Shown here in pieces: positions 14,131 through 21,249 of a stretch of DNA of 32,500 bases (positions within the stretch are counted from its first letter, which is position 1; the number at the start of each line of letters is the position of its first letter). The notes under the pieces are model-generated. The model saw only the letters and a list, made by a program, of their open reading frames with translations, made no database searches and was not told where the DNA came from. Position numbers and translations under genes: made by a program. Source of the stretch: an uncultured Thalassolituus sp. (GTDB lineage Bacteria > Pseudomonadota > Gammaproteobacteria > Pseudomonadales > Oceanobacteraceae). The DNA is taken from positions 1 to 32,500 of the forward strand of contig NZ_CATMFB010000025.1 of the NCBI RefSeq assembly GCF_950066645.1, written 5' to 3'.

Positions 14131-15483
14131 ATGAATTCCTCAGCCGCTCAGAGCCCACTGGCATCCTTGATGATGTCCTTAGGGGGCAGCATCGAACTGA
14201 ATTCTCTCAATACCACGACCGACGGGGCTCCGGCCCTGTCAGAGTTTTCCAGCCTGCTGCAGGATCTGACCCAGGGGCAGCTTCAGATGCTCACCCCAGA
14301 GGGGGAGGGAATGCCAGGATTGATGACGGCAGAAGGCGAAGCATTGCCGTCCCAGTTGCCGCTGGTATTGCCGCTCAGCGTGTCCGTGTCGACGGCAGTC
14401 ACCGCAGATGCTGATGCGGAAGTGCAGGTGGAGAGTGATTTCCTGATGAAACAGATTGAGACGCCGCCCGATCTCAGCCTGCGTCATATGCCTGCAGATG
14501 AAGATGGTACTGGCATCCGTCCGGTGACGCCGCGTACAGAGGAAAATGACGACAGCCAGGCCTTTGCCGATCTCCCTGATGAAGAAGAGCAGGAAGAACC
14601 CCAGTTAATGGCGGTTGCTCCGCTGACGCAGGCCATACAGCAGGCATCTCAGCAGGGAACAGACATCAAAGCTCCTGTGTCTTCGCAGCGTGGGAACGGC
14701 GCAGCAAAACCAAACGCTGAGTCCGTAACCTCAGTGTCAGCCGCCTTGCAGGCGGAGGATATTGACACTGATCTTGCCGACAGCGAGCTGGAAGGCGGAG
14801 ACGTATTCCGTCCAGTCACCGCGAGCGACGAGATGTCGCTGAAGCGTCCTCTGTCGGACGCCTCGGGTCAATCCACTCTTATGACGCAGACCCCGTCAGC
14901 TCAGGTTGCCAGCGCAGGTACCACGCAGATCCCGACCGCAGGGATGACCGCCGTTAATGCAGAGACCGCTCAGGCGCTCAGCACCACTGACGCCTCTGAT
15001 GCCGTCGACCTGGAAGCCGCTGAATCTTTTGAGCAAAAGCTACAGACTCAACTGAAAGAACGTATCGAGTTCGGTCAGGACCGCAGAGAGTGGGGATCGG
15101 CACTCGGCGCGCGTGTGTTGACGATGGTGGCCGACAATATTCAACAGGCCAGAATACAGATTGATCCACCCGAGCTGGGCAGCCTTGAAATAAAGCTGCA
15201 CATCACACAGGACCAGGCCAGCGTTCAGGTTCACGCACAGAACCATCAGGTAAAGGATGTGCTTGAGGCGAATGTTCAACGCCTCAGAGACGCCCTGAAC
15301 GAGCAGGGTCTGGAACTTGCGGGCTTTGATGTCGGTACCTCTGGCCAGGGGGCGTCGGATCAGAACTCCGGAGGTCAGGGGCAGAATGATTCGGGCGGTG
15401 AATGGCTGGCAGACAGCGAGTCTGAAGCCGCTGAGCAGCGTCCGGTAACCCGTAGCAATGCCTTGCTGGATACCTTCGCCTGA
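14131..15483 (+). CDS. fliK: Flagellar hook-length control protein FliK
   Basis: FliK is secreted and measures hook length, then switches export specificity through FlhB. The 450 aa protein has a long, low-complexity, acidic and Gln/Ser/Thr-rich N-terminal ruler region and a conserved C-terminal domain with IDPPELGSLEIKL (about 342-354), VHAQNHQVKDVLEANVQRLR and LNEQGLELAGFDV. A Gly/Gln/Ser-rich tail ends the protein. ATG 14131 follows ACAGGAGACC and lies just downstream of a sigma-54 promoter. Position between hptB and fliL is as in Pseudomonas. Confidence 0.93.
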   Translation: MNSSAAQSPLASLMMSLGGSIELNSLNTTTDGAPALSEFSSLLQDLTQGQLQMLTPEGEGMPGLMTAEGEALPSQLPLVLPLSVSVSTAVTADADAEVQVESDFLMKQIETPPDLSLRHMPADEDGTGIRPVTPRTEENDDSQAFADLPDEEEQEEPQLMAVAPLTQAIQQASQQGTDIKAPVSSQRGNGAAKPNAESVTSVSAALQAEDIDTDLADSELEGGDVFRPVTASDEMSLKRPLSDASGQSTLMTQTPSAQVASAGTTQIPTAGMTAVNAETAQALSTTDASDAVDLEAAESFEQKLQTQLKERIEFGQDRREWGSALGARVLTMVADNIQQARIQIDPPELGSLEIKLHITQDQASVQVHAQNHQVKDVLEANVQRLRDALNEQGLELAGFDVGTSGQGASDQNSGGQGQNDSGGEWLADSESEAAEQRPVTRSNALLDTFA

Positions 15484-15502
15484 TTAACTTTCTTTGGTGT
15501 CC

Positions 15503-15524
15503 GACCGCCGGATTTCCGGCGGTC
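15503..15524. terminator. GC-rich hairpin after fliK, possible terminator
   Basis: GACCGCCGGA and TCCGGCGGTC are a perfect 10-bp inverted repeat separated by TT, about 20 bases after the fliK stop. The stem is strong and well placed, but no T run follows (ATCATGATC). It may be a weak or Rho-assisted terminator or a 3'-end stabiliser. Confidence 0.5.
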
Positions 15525-15650
15525 ATCATGATCTGACCTCGCCACATCTTGCCAACTTCCGGCAGTTATCTCAGAACCTTCTAGACTTTGTGCATAAGAC
15601 CGGTGCTATCAAAGCCAGTACTTCCGGGCTTTGCGGCGTGAATTCCGGAT

Positions 15651-15664
15651 GTCAGAAAACTGAC
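15651..15664. promoter_or_regulatory. FleQ-box-like palindrome upstream of the fliL promoter
   Basis: GTCAGAAAACTGAC has perfect 5-bp arms around AAAA. It agrees with the published P. aeruginosa FleQ box GTCaNTAAAtTGAC at 11 of the 13 defined positions, both outer arms intact. It ends nine bases before the sigma-54 -24 element, a fitting place for an enhancer-binding protein operator. Not proof of binding. Confidence 0.55.
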
Positions 15665-15673
15665 GGAAAAACG

Positions 15674-15689
15674 TGGCACAGGGATTGCA
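15674..15689 (+). promoter_or_regulatory. Sigma-54 promoter of the fliL operon
   Basis: TGGCACAGGGATTGCA is a full match to the sigma-54 consensus TGGCAC-N5-TTGCA, GG at 15675-15676 and GC at 15687-15688. Transcription would begin near 15700, about 20 bases before the fliL ATG with its CAGGAGG ribosome site. It should drive fliLMNOPQR and probably flhB, since no gap until 21173 exceeds 14 bases. Confidence 0.9.
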
Positions 15690-15720
15690 AATTTGACTAT
15701 CAGACAGGAGGCATGACGCC

Positions 15721-16257
15721 ATGGCAAAAGAAGAAGACCTGAAGCTGGAAGGCGCAGAAACCGAAGAGGCCAAGCCCGCAGGTAAGAAAAAGCTCATTAT
15801 CATCATTGCGTTGGTGGTACTGATTCTTGCCGGTGGGGGTGGGGCAGCGGCGTTCTTTCTTCTCGGTGGTGAAGACGAAGCAGAAGGAGCCGAAGGTGAA
15901 GAAGCAGTGGCGGAAGAAGTCGTGGAGGAGCCACCTATTCCTGCCCAGTACGTCGTGCTTAAACCAGAGTTTGTGGTGAGTTTTCAGGTCGGGACCCGTC
16001 AGCGTTTTGTTCAGGCCAGCATCGAGGTGATGACCCGGGCACAGTCGGTTGTGGATGCAATGGAGCTTCATTCTCCGATGATACGTAACGAGGTCATCCG
16101 GATTATCAGTATGCAGGACTTTAACTCGCTGCGTACTGCAGAAGGACGAGTGGCGTTACAGCAGGAGCTGAAAAATGCCATGATCAAAATAATGGAACGG
16201 GAAGCCGGCTCAGATAATGTAGAGGCCGTGCTCTTCACTAACTTTGTGATGCAGTAG
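15721..16257 (+). CDS. fliL: Flagellar basal-body-associated protein FliL
   Basis: FliL is a single-pass inner-membrane protein around the stator that supports motor torque. The 178 aa protein has a charged cytoplasmic N-terminus, a lysine stop (GKKK), one membrane segment (about 24-48, rich in Ile/Val/Leu then Gly/Ala), an acidic Glu/Ala periplasmic linker, and the FliL domain from about residue 75 (YVVLKPEFVVSF, RFVQASIEVMTR, SMQDFNSLRTAEGR). The end VLFTNFVMQ is a typical FliL C-terminus. It begins the sigma-54-driven operon. Confidence 0.95.
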   Translation: MAKEEDLKLEGAETEEAKPAGKKKLIIIIALVVLILAGGGGAAAFFLLGGEDEAEGAEGEEAVAEEVVEEPPIPAQYVVLKPEFVVSFQVGTRQRFVQASIEVMTRAQSVVDAMELHSPMIRNEVIRIISMQDFNSLRTAEGRVALQQELKNAMIKIMEREAGSDNVEAVLFTNFVMQ

Positions 16258-16265
16258 GAATACAC

Positions 16266-17234
16266 GTGCAGGATTTACTGTCCCAGGACGAGATTGATGC
16301 GCTATTACACGGCGTAGATGACGGTGACATAGGCCCGGAGGAAGAAGTTGATTCTGCCGGTGTGAAGTCCTATGACCTGAGCAGCAACGACCGCATTGTT
16401 CGTGGTCGCATGCCGACATTGGAAATGATCAATGAACGTTTTGCACGCTACACCCGCATCAGTATGTTTAATTTCCTGCGCCGTAGTGCGGACGTTGCGT
16501 CGGGTGGCGTCCAGATCATGAAATTTGGTGAGTACGTACATACCCTGTACGTACCCACCAGTCTCAATCTGGTAAAAATGCGGCCACTGCGCGGCACGGC
16601 ACTGTTTATTATGGATGCCAAGCTGGTATTTAAGCTGGTAGACAATTTTTTTGGTGGCGACGGACGCCACGCCAAAATCGAGGGTCGTGAATTTACGCCC
16701 ACAGAAGTACGTGTGGTACAGCTGGTACTGACTCAGGTTTTTGCCGACATGATCGAAGCCTGGGCACCGGTAATGCCGCTTGAATTTGAATATGTCGGTT
16801 CGGAAGTGAACCCGGCGATGGCGAACATTGTGAGCCCGAGTGAAGTCGTGGTCGTCAGTACCTTTCATATTGAGCTCGATGGCGGCGGTGGCGACCTGCA
16901 CCTGACCATTCCGTATTCCATGATAGAGCCGATGCGTGAAGTGTTGGATGCCGGTGTTCAGAGTGACGTGGACGACGTTGACGAGCGTTGGCAGCTCTCG
17001 CTGCGAGAGGACATTATGGATGCGAAGGTGCCGTTGCACGGAACGCTGGTCGAACGTGATATCACTCTGCGCGAAGTAGCAGCGCTTAAAAAAGGTGATG
17101 TGATACCGATCGAGCTTCCAGACGATTTTGTTTTAGAGGCCAACGGAATACCCGTATTCCGCGGGAAAATGGGTATATCGAATGAAAATCTGGCAGTAAA
17201 AATTACTGATCAGATTCAGCACAGACGTCGCTGA
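16266..17234 (+). CDS. fliM: Flagellar motor switch protein FliM
   Basis: FliM is the C-ring protein that binds phosphorylated CheY and sets rotation direction. The start is GTG 16266, eight bases after fliL; the resulting N-terminus contains LSQDEIDALLHGV (residues 5-17), the CheY-binding peptide, so the start is well supported. The middle CheC-like domain includes RISMFNFLRRSADV and the motif VVSTFHIELDGGGGDLHLTIPYSMIEP; a SpoA-type C-terminal domain follows (about 245-322). Length 322 aa is usual. It lies 14 bases before fliN. Confidence 0.97.
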   Translation: MQDLLSQDEIDALLHGVDDGDIGPEEEVDSAGVKSYDLSSNDRIVRGRMPTLEMINERFARYTRISMFNFLRRSADVASGGVQIMKFGEYVHTLYVPTSLNLVKMRPLRGTALFIMDAKLVFKLVDNFFGGDGRHAKIEGREFTPTEVRVVQLVLTQVFADMIEAWAPVMPLEFEYVGSEVNPAMANIVSPSEVVVVSTFHIELDGGGGDLHLTIPYSMIEPMREVLDAGVQSDVDDVDERWQLSLREDIMDAKVPLHGTLVERDITLREVAALKKGDVIPIELPDDFVLEANGIPVFRGKMGISNENLAVKITDQIQHRRR

Positions 17235-17248
17235 TTAAGGAGCAGAAT

Positions 17249-17806
17249 ATGAGTGATGATGAAAATAAAGACGTAGGACAGACTCCCGGCGACGACGAAC
17301 TGGATCCACAGAAGCTGGCGGACGAGGTCGCAGAAAACAGCGGTGACGAAGCGTTGGCAGACGAGTGGGCTGCGGCGATGGAAGAATCGGGCGACGCCGA
17401 AGAGAGCGACGACAGCAGTACCGAAGATGATTGGGCAGCTGCCATGGCAGAGGCCGGAGAGGGTGGAGATGATGCAGACGATGTTCGCCAGATGCCCCTT
17501 GACGAACTGAAAGACGAAAGTAAGCCCCGGGTAACGAATGGCGAGGCGCCCGAGCTGGATGTCATCCTCGATATTCCTGTGCGGATTTCTATGGAAGTGG
17601 GCTCGACACAGATTCCTATCCGTAACCTGTTGCAACTGAACCAGGGGTCGGTTGTAGAACTGGACCGTCTGGCGGGTGAACCTCTGGATGTGTTGGTGAA
17701 CGGTACCCTGATCGCGCATGGCGAAGTGGTTATGGTGAACGATAAATTTGGTATCCGTCTGACGGATGTGGTGAGTCAGAGTGAACGTATACACCGCCTT
17801 CGTTAA
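17249..17806 (+). CDS. fliN: Flagellar motor switch protein FliN with duplicated N-terminal motif
   Basis: FliN completes the C-ring and docks FliH. The SpoA domain is at about residues 105-182 (LDVILDIPVRISMEVGSTQI, LLQLNQGSVVELDRLAGEPLDV, VNDKFGIRLTDVV). The 185 aa length exceeds E. coli FliN (137 aa) because of a very acidic N-terminal extension of about 100 residues. That extension holds two copies of a D-[ED]-W-A-A-A-M motif, near residues 38-44 and 60-66. Such extensions occur in Pseudomonas-type FliN. The 3' end overlaps fliO by 26 bases. Confidence 0.95.
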   Translation: MSDDENKDVGQTPGDDELDPQKLADEVAENSGDEALADEWAAAMEESGDAEESDDSSTEDDWAAAMAEAGEGGDDADDVRQMPLDELKDESKPRVTNGEAPELDVILDIPVRISMEVGSTQIPIRNLLQLNQGSVVELDRLAGEPLDVLVNGTLIAHGEVVMVNDKFGIRLTDVVSQSERIHRLR

Positions 17807-18194
17807 CGGACTGGCAATTCTGCTGTGCTCGGGTGTGGCGGCAGCAGAAGAAAAAGCCGCGCCTGTTCTTGCTGCTGATCCATTGGCAAGCAGTGGCAAG
17901 GTTGCGATGTTTCTTGTTCTGGTGGTCGGCATGATTTTTCTGCTTGCCTGGCTGGTCAATAAAACCCGGGCCGGACAGTGGGCAGGGCAGACCGGAAAAC
18001 TGAAAATGCTGGCGGTGCTGCCACTGGGCACCAAAGAAAAAATTGCAGTCATTCAGGCCGGTGATCAGCAACTGGTGGTGGGCATTACCGCTCATCAGAT
18101 TACGACCCTGGCGACACTGGATACTCCGCTCGAGGTCAGTGAGAATCAACCGGCCAGCTTTGCGGAAATCCTTAAGATGGCGGTACAGAAATGA
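17781..18194 (+). CDS. fliO: Flagellar biosynthetic protein FliO
   Basis: FliO is a small membrane protein that helps assemble the FliP ring of the export gate. The GTG start at 17781 lies inside fliN and gives an N-terminal signal-like helix (residues 1-22, ending SGVAAAEE), a short periplasmic stretch and one membrane segment (about 38-59, [17 protein letters not shown]), then a basic cytoplasmic domain with [19 protein letters not shown]. Length 137 aa fits. The stop overlaps the fliP start. Order fliN-O-P is invariant, so the assignment is firm; the exact start is less so. Confidence 0.9.
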   Translation: MNVYTAFVNGLAILLCSGVAAAEEKAAPVLAADPLASSGKVAMFLVLVVGMIFLLAWLVNKTRAGQWAGQTGKLKMLAVLPLGTKEKIAVIQAGDQQLVVGITAHQITTLATLDTPLEVSENQPASFAEILKMAVQK

Positions 18195-18967
18195 ATATTC
18201 TGTGTCGTCTTATAGCAGTCCTCGCACTCTTTCTTCCCGCACTGGCCATGGCGGCTGACCCTGCTGCAGGTGCTGTCGGAAACGGCTACGCTGGTATTCC
18301 CGCGGTTGTTTACAAGGCAACGGACAACGGTGGGGAATATACGGTAACCATTCAGATTCTTGCCATCATGACGATGTTGACGGTGCTTCCGTCGCTGCTG
18401 ATTATGATGACTTCCTTCACCCGGATTATTGTTGTTCTGGCGATCCTGCGTCAGGCCATTGGTCTGCAGCAGACACCTTCCAACCAGGTGTTGCTGGGTC
18501 TCTCACTGTTCCTCACGCTGTTTATTATGATGCCTGTTTTCCGGGTGATTAATGCTGAAGCGATACAGCCATATATGGCAGAAACAATCACGCCGAAAGA
18601 AGCTCTCGACAGAGCCCTGGTACCCGTACATGAGTTTATGCTGGCTCAGACGCGCGAAAATGATCTCGATCTGTTTGTCCGCATCAGCGGTCGTGACGAT
18701 ATTCAGAGCCCGGCCGAAACGCCTATTCATATCCTGATTCCTGCCTTTATCACGAGTGAATTAAAAACGGCATTTCAGATCGGCTTTCTGATATTTATTC
18801 CATTTCTGATTATCGACCTGGTGGTCGCCAGTATTCTGATGGCGATGGGTATGATGATGTTGTCTCCCATTATTATCTCGCTACCTTTCAAGATCATGTT
18901 GTTTGTTCTGATCGATGGCTGGGCATTAATCATGGGCACACTGGCTAACAGTTTCGGGACGATATAG
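18191..18967 (+). CDS. fliP: Flagellar export gate protein FliP
   Basis: FliP forms the core pore of the flagellar type III export gate with FliQ and FliR. The 258 aa protein has a cleavable signal peptide (about 1-21, ending LAMA), then membrane segments with the family block [23 protein letters not shown] (given here in parts: [15 protein letters not shown]), [14 protein letters not shown], a periplasmic loop and [28 protein letters not shown]. The start ATG overlaps the fliO stop. All regions of the family are present with no break. Confidence 0.97.
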   Translation: MNILCRLIAVLALFLPALAMAADPAAGAVGNGYAGIPAVVYKATDNGGEYTVTIQILAIMTMLTVLPSLLIMMTSFTRIIVVLAILRQAIGLQQTPSNQVLLGLSLFLTLFIMMPVFRVINAEAIQPYMAETITPKEALDRALVPVHEFMLAQTRENDLDLFVRISGRDDIQSPAETPIHILIPAFITSELKTAFQIGFLIFIPFLIIDLVVASILMAMGMMMLSPIIISLPFKIMLFVLIDGWALIMGTLANSFGTI

Positions 18968-19237
18968 ATGACGGACGCGGCGATCGGTGACATTTTTACC
19001 AGCGCACTCTACATCGTACTGGCGATTGTGGTGATTATTATTGTACCCAGTCTGGTGATTGGTCTGGTGGTCAGTACCTTTCAGGCTGCGACTCAGATTA
19101 ACGAGCAGACTCTGAGCTTTCTGCCGCGTCTGATAGTAACTCTGCTGGCCATCATTGGCTTTGGTCCCTGGGCAGTCAGTGCCGTGCTGGATTTCACCCG
19201 GGAAATATACGCAAATATTCCCTTTCTGATCGGGTGA
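18968..19237 (+). CDS. fliQ: Flagellar export gate protein FliQ
   Basis: FliQ is an 89 aa two-helix membrane protein wrapping the FliP/R core. Two membrane helices are visible (about 11-38 and 50-75), with the family motif LVIGLVVSTFQAATQINEQT between them. ATG 18968 follows the fliP stop with no spacer, so translation is probably coupled. Length equals the family norm. Confidence 0.96.
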   Translation: MTDAAIGDIFTSALYIVLAIVVIIIVPSLVIGLVVSTFQAATQINEQTLSFLPRLIVTLLAIIGFGPWAVSAVLDFTREIYANIPFLIG

Positions 19238-19240
19238 CCT

Positions 19241-20017
19241 GTGTTTGAGGTTGAGGCACTCGAAGTAGGTCACTGGGTCAGCCGATATCTGTATCCATTT
19301 GCGCGGATTGCAGGGCTTCTGATGGTGATGCCTCTTATCGGTACGCGTATGGTTTCGCAGCGTATCCGTCTGCTTCTCGCTGTTACCGTGACTCTGGTGG
19401 TGGTCCCTGTGTTGCCACCGTTTCCGGTTGTCGAAGCTATCTCTGTCGCCTCATTTATCATTCTGTTGCAGCAGATGCTGATCGGAATTCTGCTGGGCTT
19501 TGTGGTTGAACTTCTGATGCAGGTGTTCGTGATTGCTGGTCAGTTAATCGCGATGCAGACAGGTCTCGGTATCGCAACCACGGTCGACCCGAGCCAGGGG
19601 GCATCGGTGGTGGTCATTTCGCAGTGGTTTCTCTTTATGGTGAGCCTGGTATTTCTGGCGTTGAACGGCCATCTGGTATTGATTGAAGTGCTGGTCGACA
19701 GTTTCCGGACCCTGCCGATTGGCCTTACCAGCTTTTCGGCGGAGCAGTTTGGTTTGCTGGTGGAGTGGAGTGGCTGGATGTTTGCCGCTGCGGTTGTCAT
19801 TTCACTGCCGGCCATTACCGCGCTGCTGATCGTTAATCTGGCGTTTGGTGTTATGACCCGCGCCGCACCACAGCTGAATATTTTTGCACTGGGTTTTCCG
19901 GTCACCATGATCGTCGGTCTGTTTATTATGTGGCTGAATATGGATCAGATGGCGCTCGGGTTTCACCACTATATGGACACGCTTTTTGAATTTCTCAAAA
20001 AGCTGGTCACGCTCTGA
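19241..20017 (+). CDS. fliR: Flagellar export gate protein FliR
   Basis: FliR is the single-copy gate component that completes the FliP5Q4R1 complex. The 258 aa product has about six hydrophobic helices, with PFARIAGLLMVMPLIGTRM near the N-terminus, GLGIATTVDPSQGASVVVI in the middle (about 107-125) and GVMTRAAPQLNIFALGFPVT (about 205-224), all classical FliR blocks. The start codon is GTG 19241, three bases after fliQ. It ends nine bases before flhB. Confidence 0.96.
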   Translation: MFEVEALEVGHWVSRYLYPFARIAGLLMVMPLIGTRMVSQRIRLLLAVTVTLVVVPVLPPFPVVEAISVASFIILLQQMLIGILLGFVVELLMQVFVIAGQLIAMQTGLGIATTVDPSQGASVVVISQWFLFMVSLVFLALNGHLVLIEVLVDSFRTLPIGLTSFSAEQFGLLVEWSGWMFAAAVVISLPAITALLIVNLAFGVMTRAAPQLNIFALGFPVTMIVGLFIMWLNMDQMALGFHHYMDTLFEFLKKLVTL

Positions 20018-20026
20018 GGGCTGGTC

Positions 20027-21172
20027 ATGGCAGAACAGGACAGCAGTCAGGAAAAAACCGAAGAACCCACGGCGCGAAGGCTTGAAAAAGCCCGTGAAGA
20101 AGGCCAGGTTCCCCGGTCAAAAGAGCTGGGTACAACCCTGGTTCTCGTGGCCGGCGCGCTGGGATTACTGATGCTTGGGCCTATGATGTCTGAGCGGGTG
20201 GGTAAGATGGCGAGGCACAGCTTCTCGTTCGAGCGCGATGCCGCGTTCGATATTGGCATGATGTCGTCGTATCTTAATGCCGCAGTTCTCGAAGGTGCGA
20301 TTGCGCTGGCCCCCTGGTTACTGCTGGTACTGATTGCGGCGTTTGCCGGGCCTCTTGGCGTCGGTGGCTGGTTGTTCTCTACCAAAGCGATTACGCCCAA
20401 GCTTGACCGTCTGAATCCCCTCAGCGGCCTGAAACGCATGTTTTCAATGAATTCTCTGGTCGAGCTGATCAAAGCCTGGGCCAAGGTGCTGGTCGTCGGA
20501 TTGGTTGCCTGGATTGTACTTGGCTTCTTTTTTCAGGATGCCATGGCCATTCAGAACCAGGCGTTACGTCCCGCCTTAAGTCAGGCGATCAGTATAATTC
20601 TCTGGAGTGTTCTCTTTCTCTGTCTGTCGACGGCACTGATCGCGATCGTCGACGTACCGTGGCAGATCTACAGCTTTACCAAAAAAATGCGCATGTCGAT
20701 GCAGGAGATTAAAGACGAGTACAAAGAGACGGAAGGGAAGCCAGAAGTTAAGAGCAAGATTAAACAACTGCAGCGTGAAGTCGCACAGCGGCGGATGATG
20801 GCGGATGTACCGACGGCGGATGTCGTAATTACTAACCCGACACATTACTCTGTGGCACTCAAATATCAGGCGGGCTCCATGGGGGCGCCGATCATGGTTG
20901 CCAAAGGGACAGATCAGGCGGCCATGAAAATCCGTGAAATTGCGAAAGAGCACAACATCCCGCAGATGCAGGCACCGCCACTTGCCCGTGCGCTCTATAA
21001 GCACTCCCGCGTGGGTGACGAAATTCCCGAAGGTCTGTATGTGGCGGTTGCGCAGGTACTGGCCTATATCTTCCAGATGGATCAGTTTGCAAAAGGGCGT
21101 GGTCCTCGTCCGGAACGTAAGCCGGATATGCCGATTCCGCGTGATCTGCGTGTCGACCCCGATCCACAATAA
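20027..21172 (+). CDS. flhB: Flagellar export substrate-specificity switch FlhB
   Basis: FlhB is the self-cleaving membrane protein that switches export from rod/hook to filament substrates in response to FliK. The 381 aa protein starts with the typical charged EKTEEPTARRLEKAREEGQV segment, then has four membrane helices (about 35-215), and a cytoplasmic domain with the autocleavage site NPTH at residues 270-273 in VVITNPTHYSVAL. The tail is Pro/Arg-rich. It closes the fliL-flhB operon; a 77-base gap follows before flhA. Confidence 0.97.
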   Translation: MAEQDSSQEKTEEPTARRLEKAREEGQVPRSKELGTTLVLVAGALGLLMLGPMMSERVGKMARHSFSFERDAAFDIGMMSSYLNAAVLEGAIALAPWLLLVLIAAFAGPLGVGGWLFSTKAITPKLDRLNPLSGLKRMFSMNSLVELIKAWAKVLVVGLVAWIVLGFFFQDAMAIQNQALRPALSQAISIILWSVLFLCLSTALIAIVDVPWQIYSFTKKMRMSMQEIKDEYKETEGKPEVKSKIKQLQREVAQRRMMADVPTADVVITNPTHYSVALKYQAGSMGAPIMVAKGTDQAAMKIREIAKEHNIPQMQAPPLARALYKHSRVGDEIPEGLYVAVAQVLAYIFQMDQFAKGRGPRPERKPDMPIPRDLRVDPDPQ

Positions 21173-21194
21173 ATTTTTAGCGCAGGGGCAATTC

Positions 21195-21210
21195 CGGAAC
21201 ACTTCCTGCA
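21195..21210 (+). promoter_or_regulatory. Possible sigma-54 promoter of flhA
   Basis: CGGAAC-ACTTC-CTGCA keeps the invariant GG (21196-21197) and GC (21208-21209) ten bases apart and matches the sigma-54 consensus at most other positions. It lies in the only sizeable gap between flhB and flhA, 40 bases before the flhA ATG. P. aeruginosa flhA also has a sigma-54 promoter. It is weaker than the fliL promoter. Confidence 0.5.
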
Positions 21211-21249
21211 ATACCCAATAAAAGAACAATTTTTTGACGGGTAGAACGG

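Noticed and set aside
15494-15742. 82-codon ORF across the fliK-fliL gap
   Set aside because: It covers the hairpin, the palindrome and the sigma-54 promoter, runs into fliL in another frame and has no recognisable protein features.
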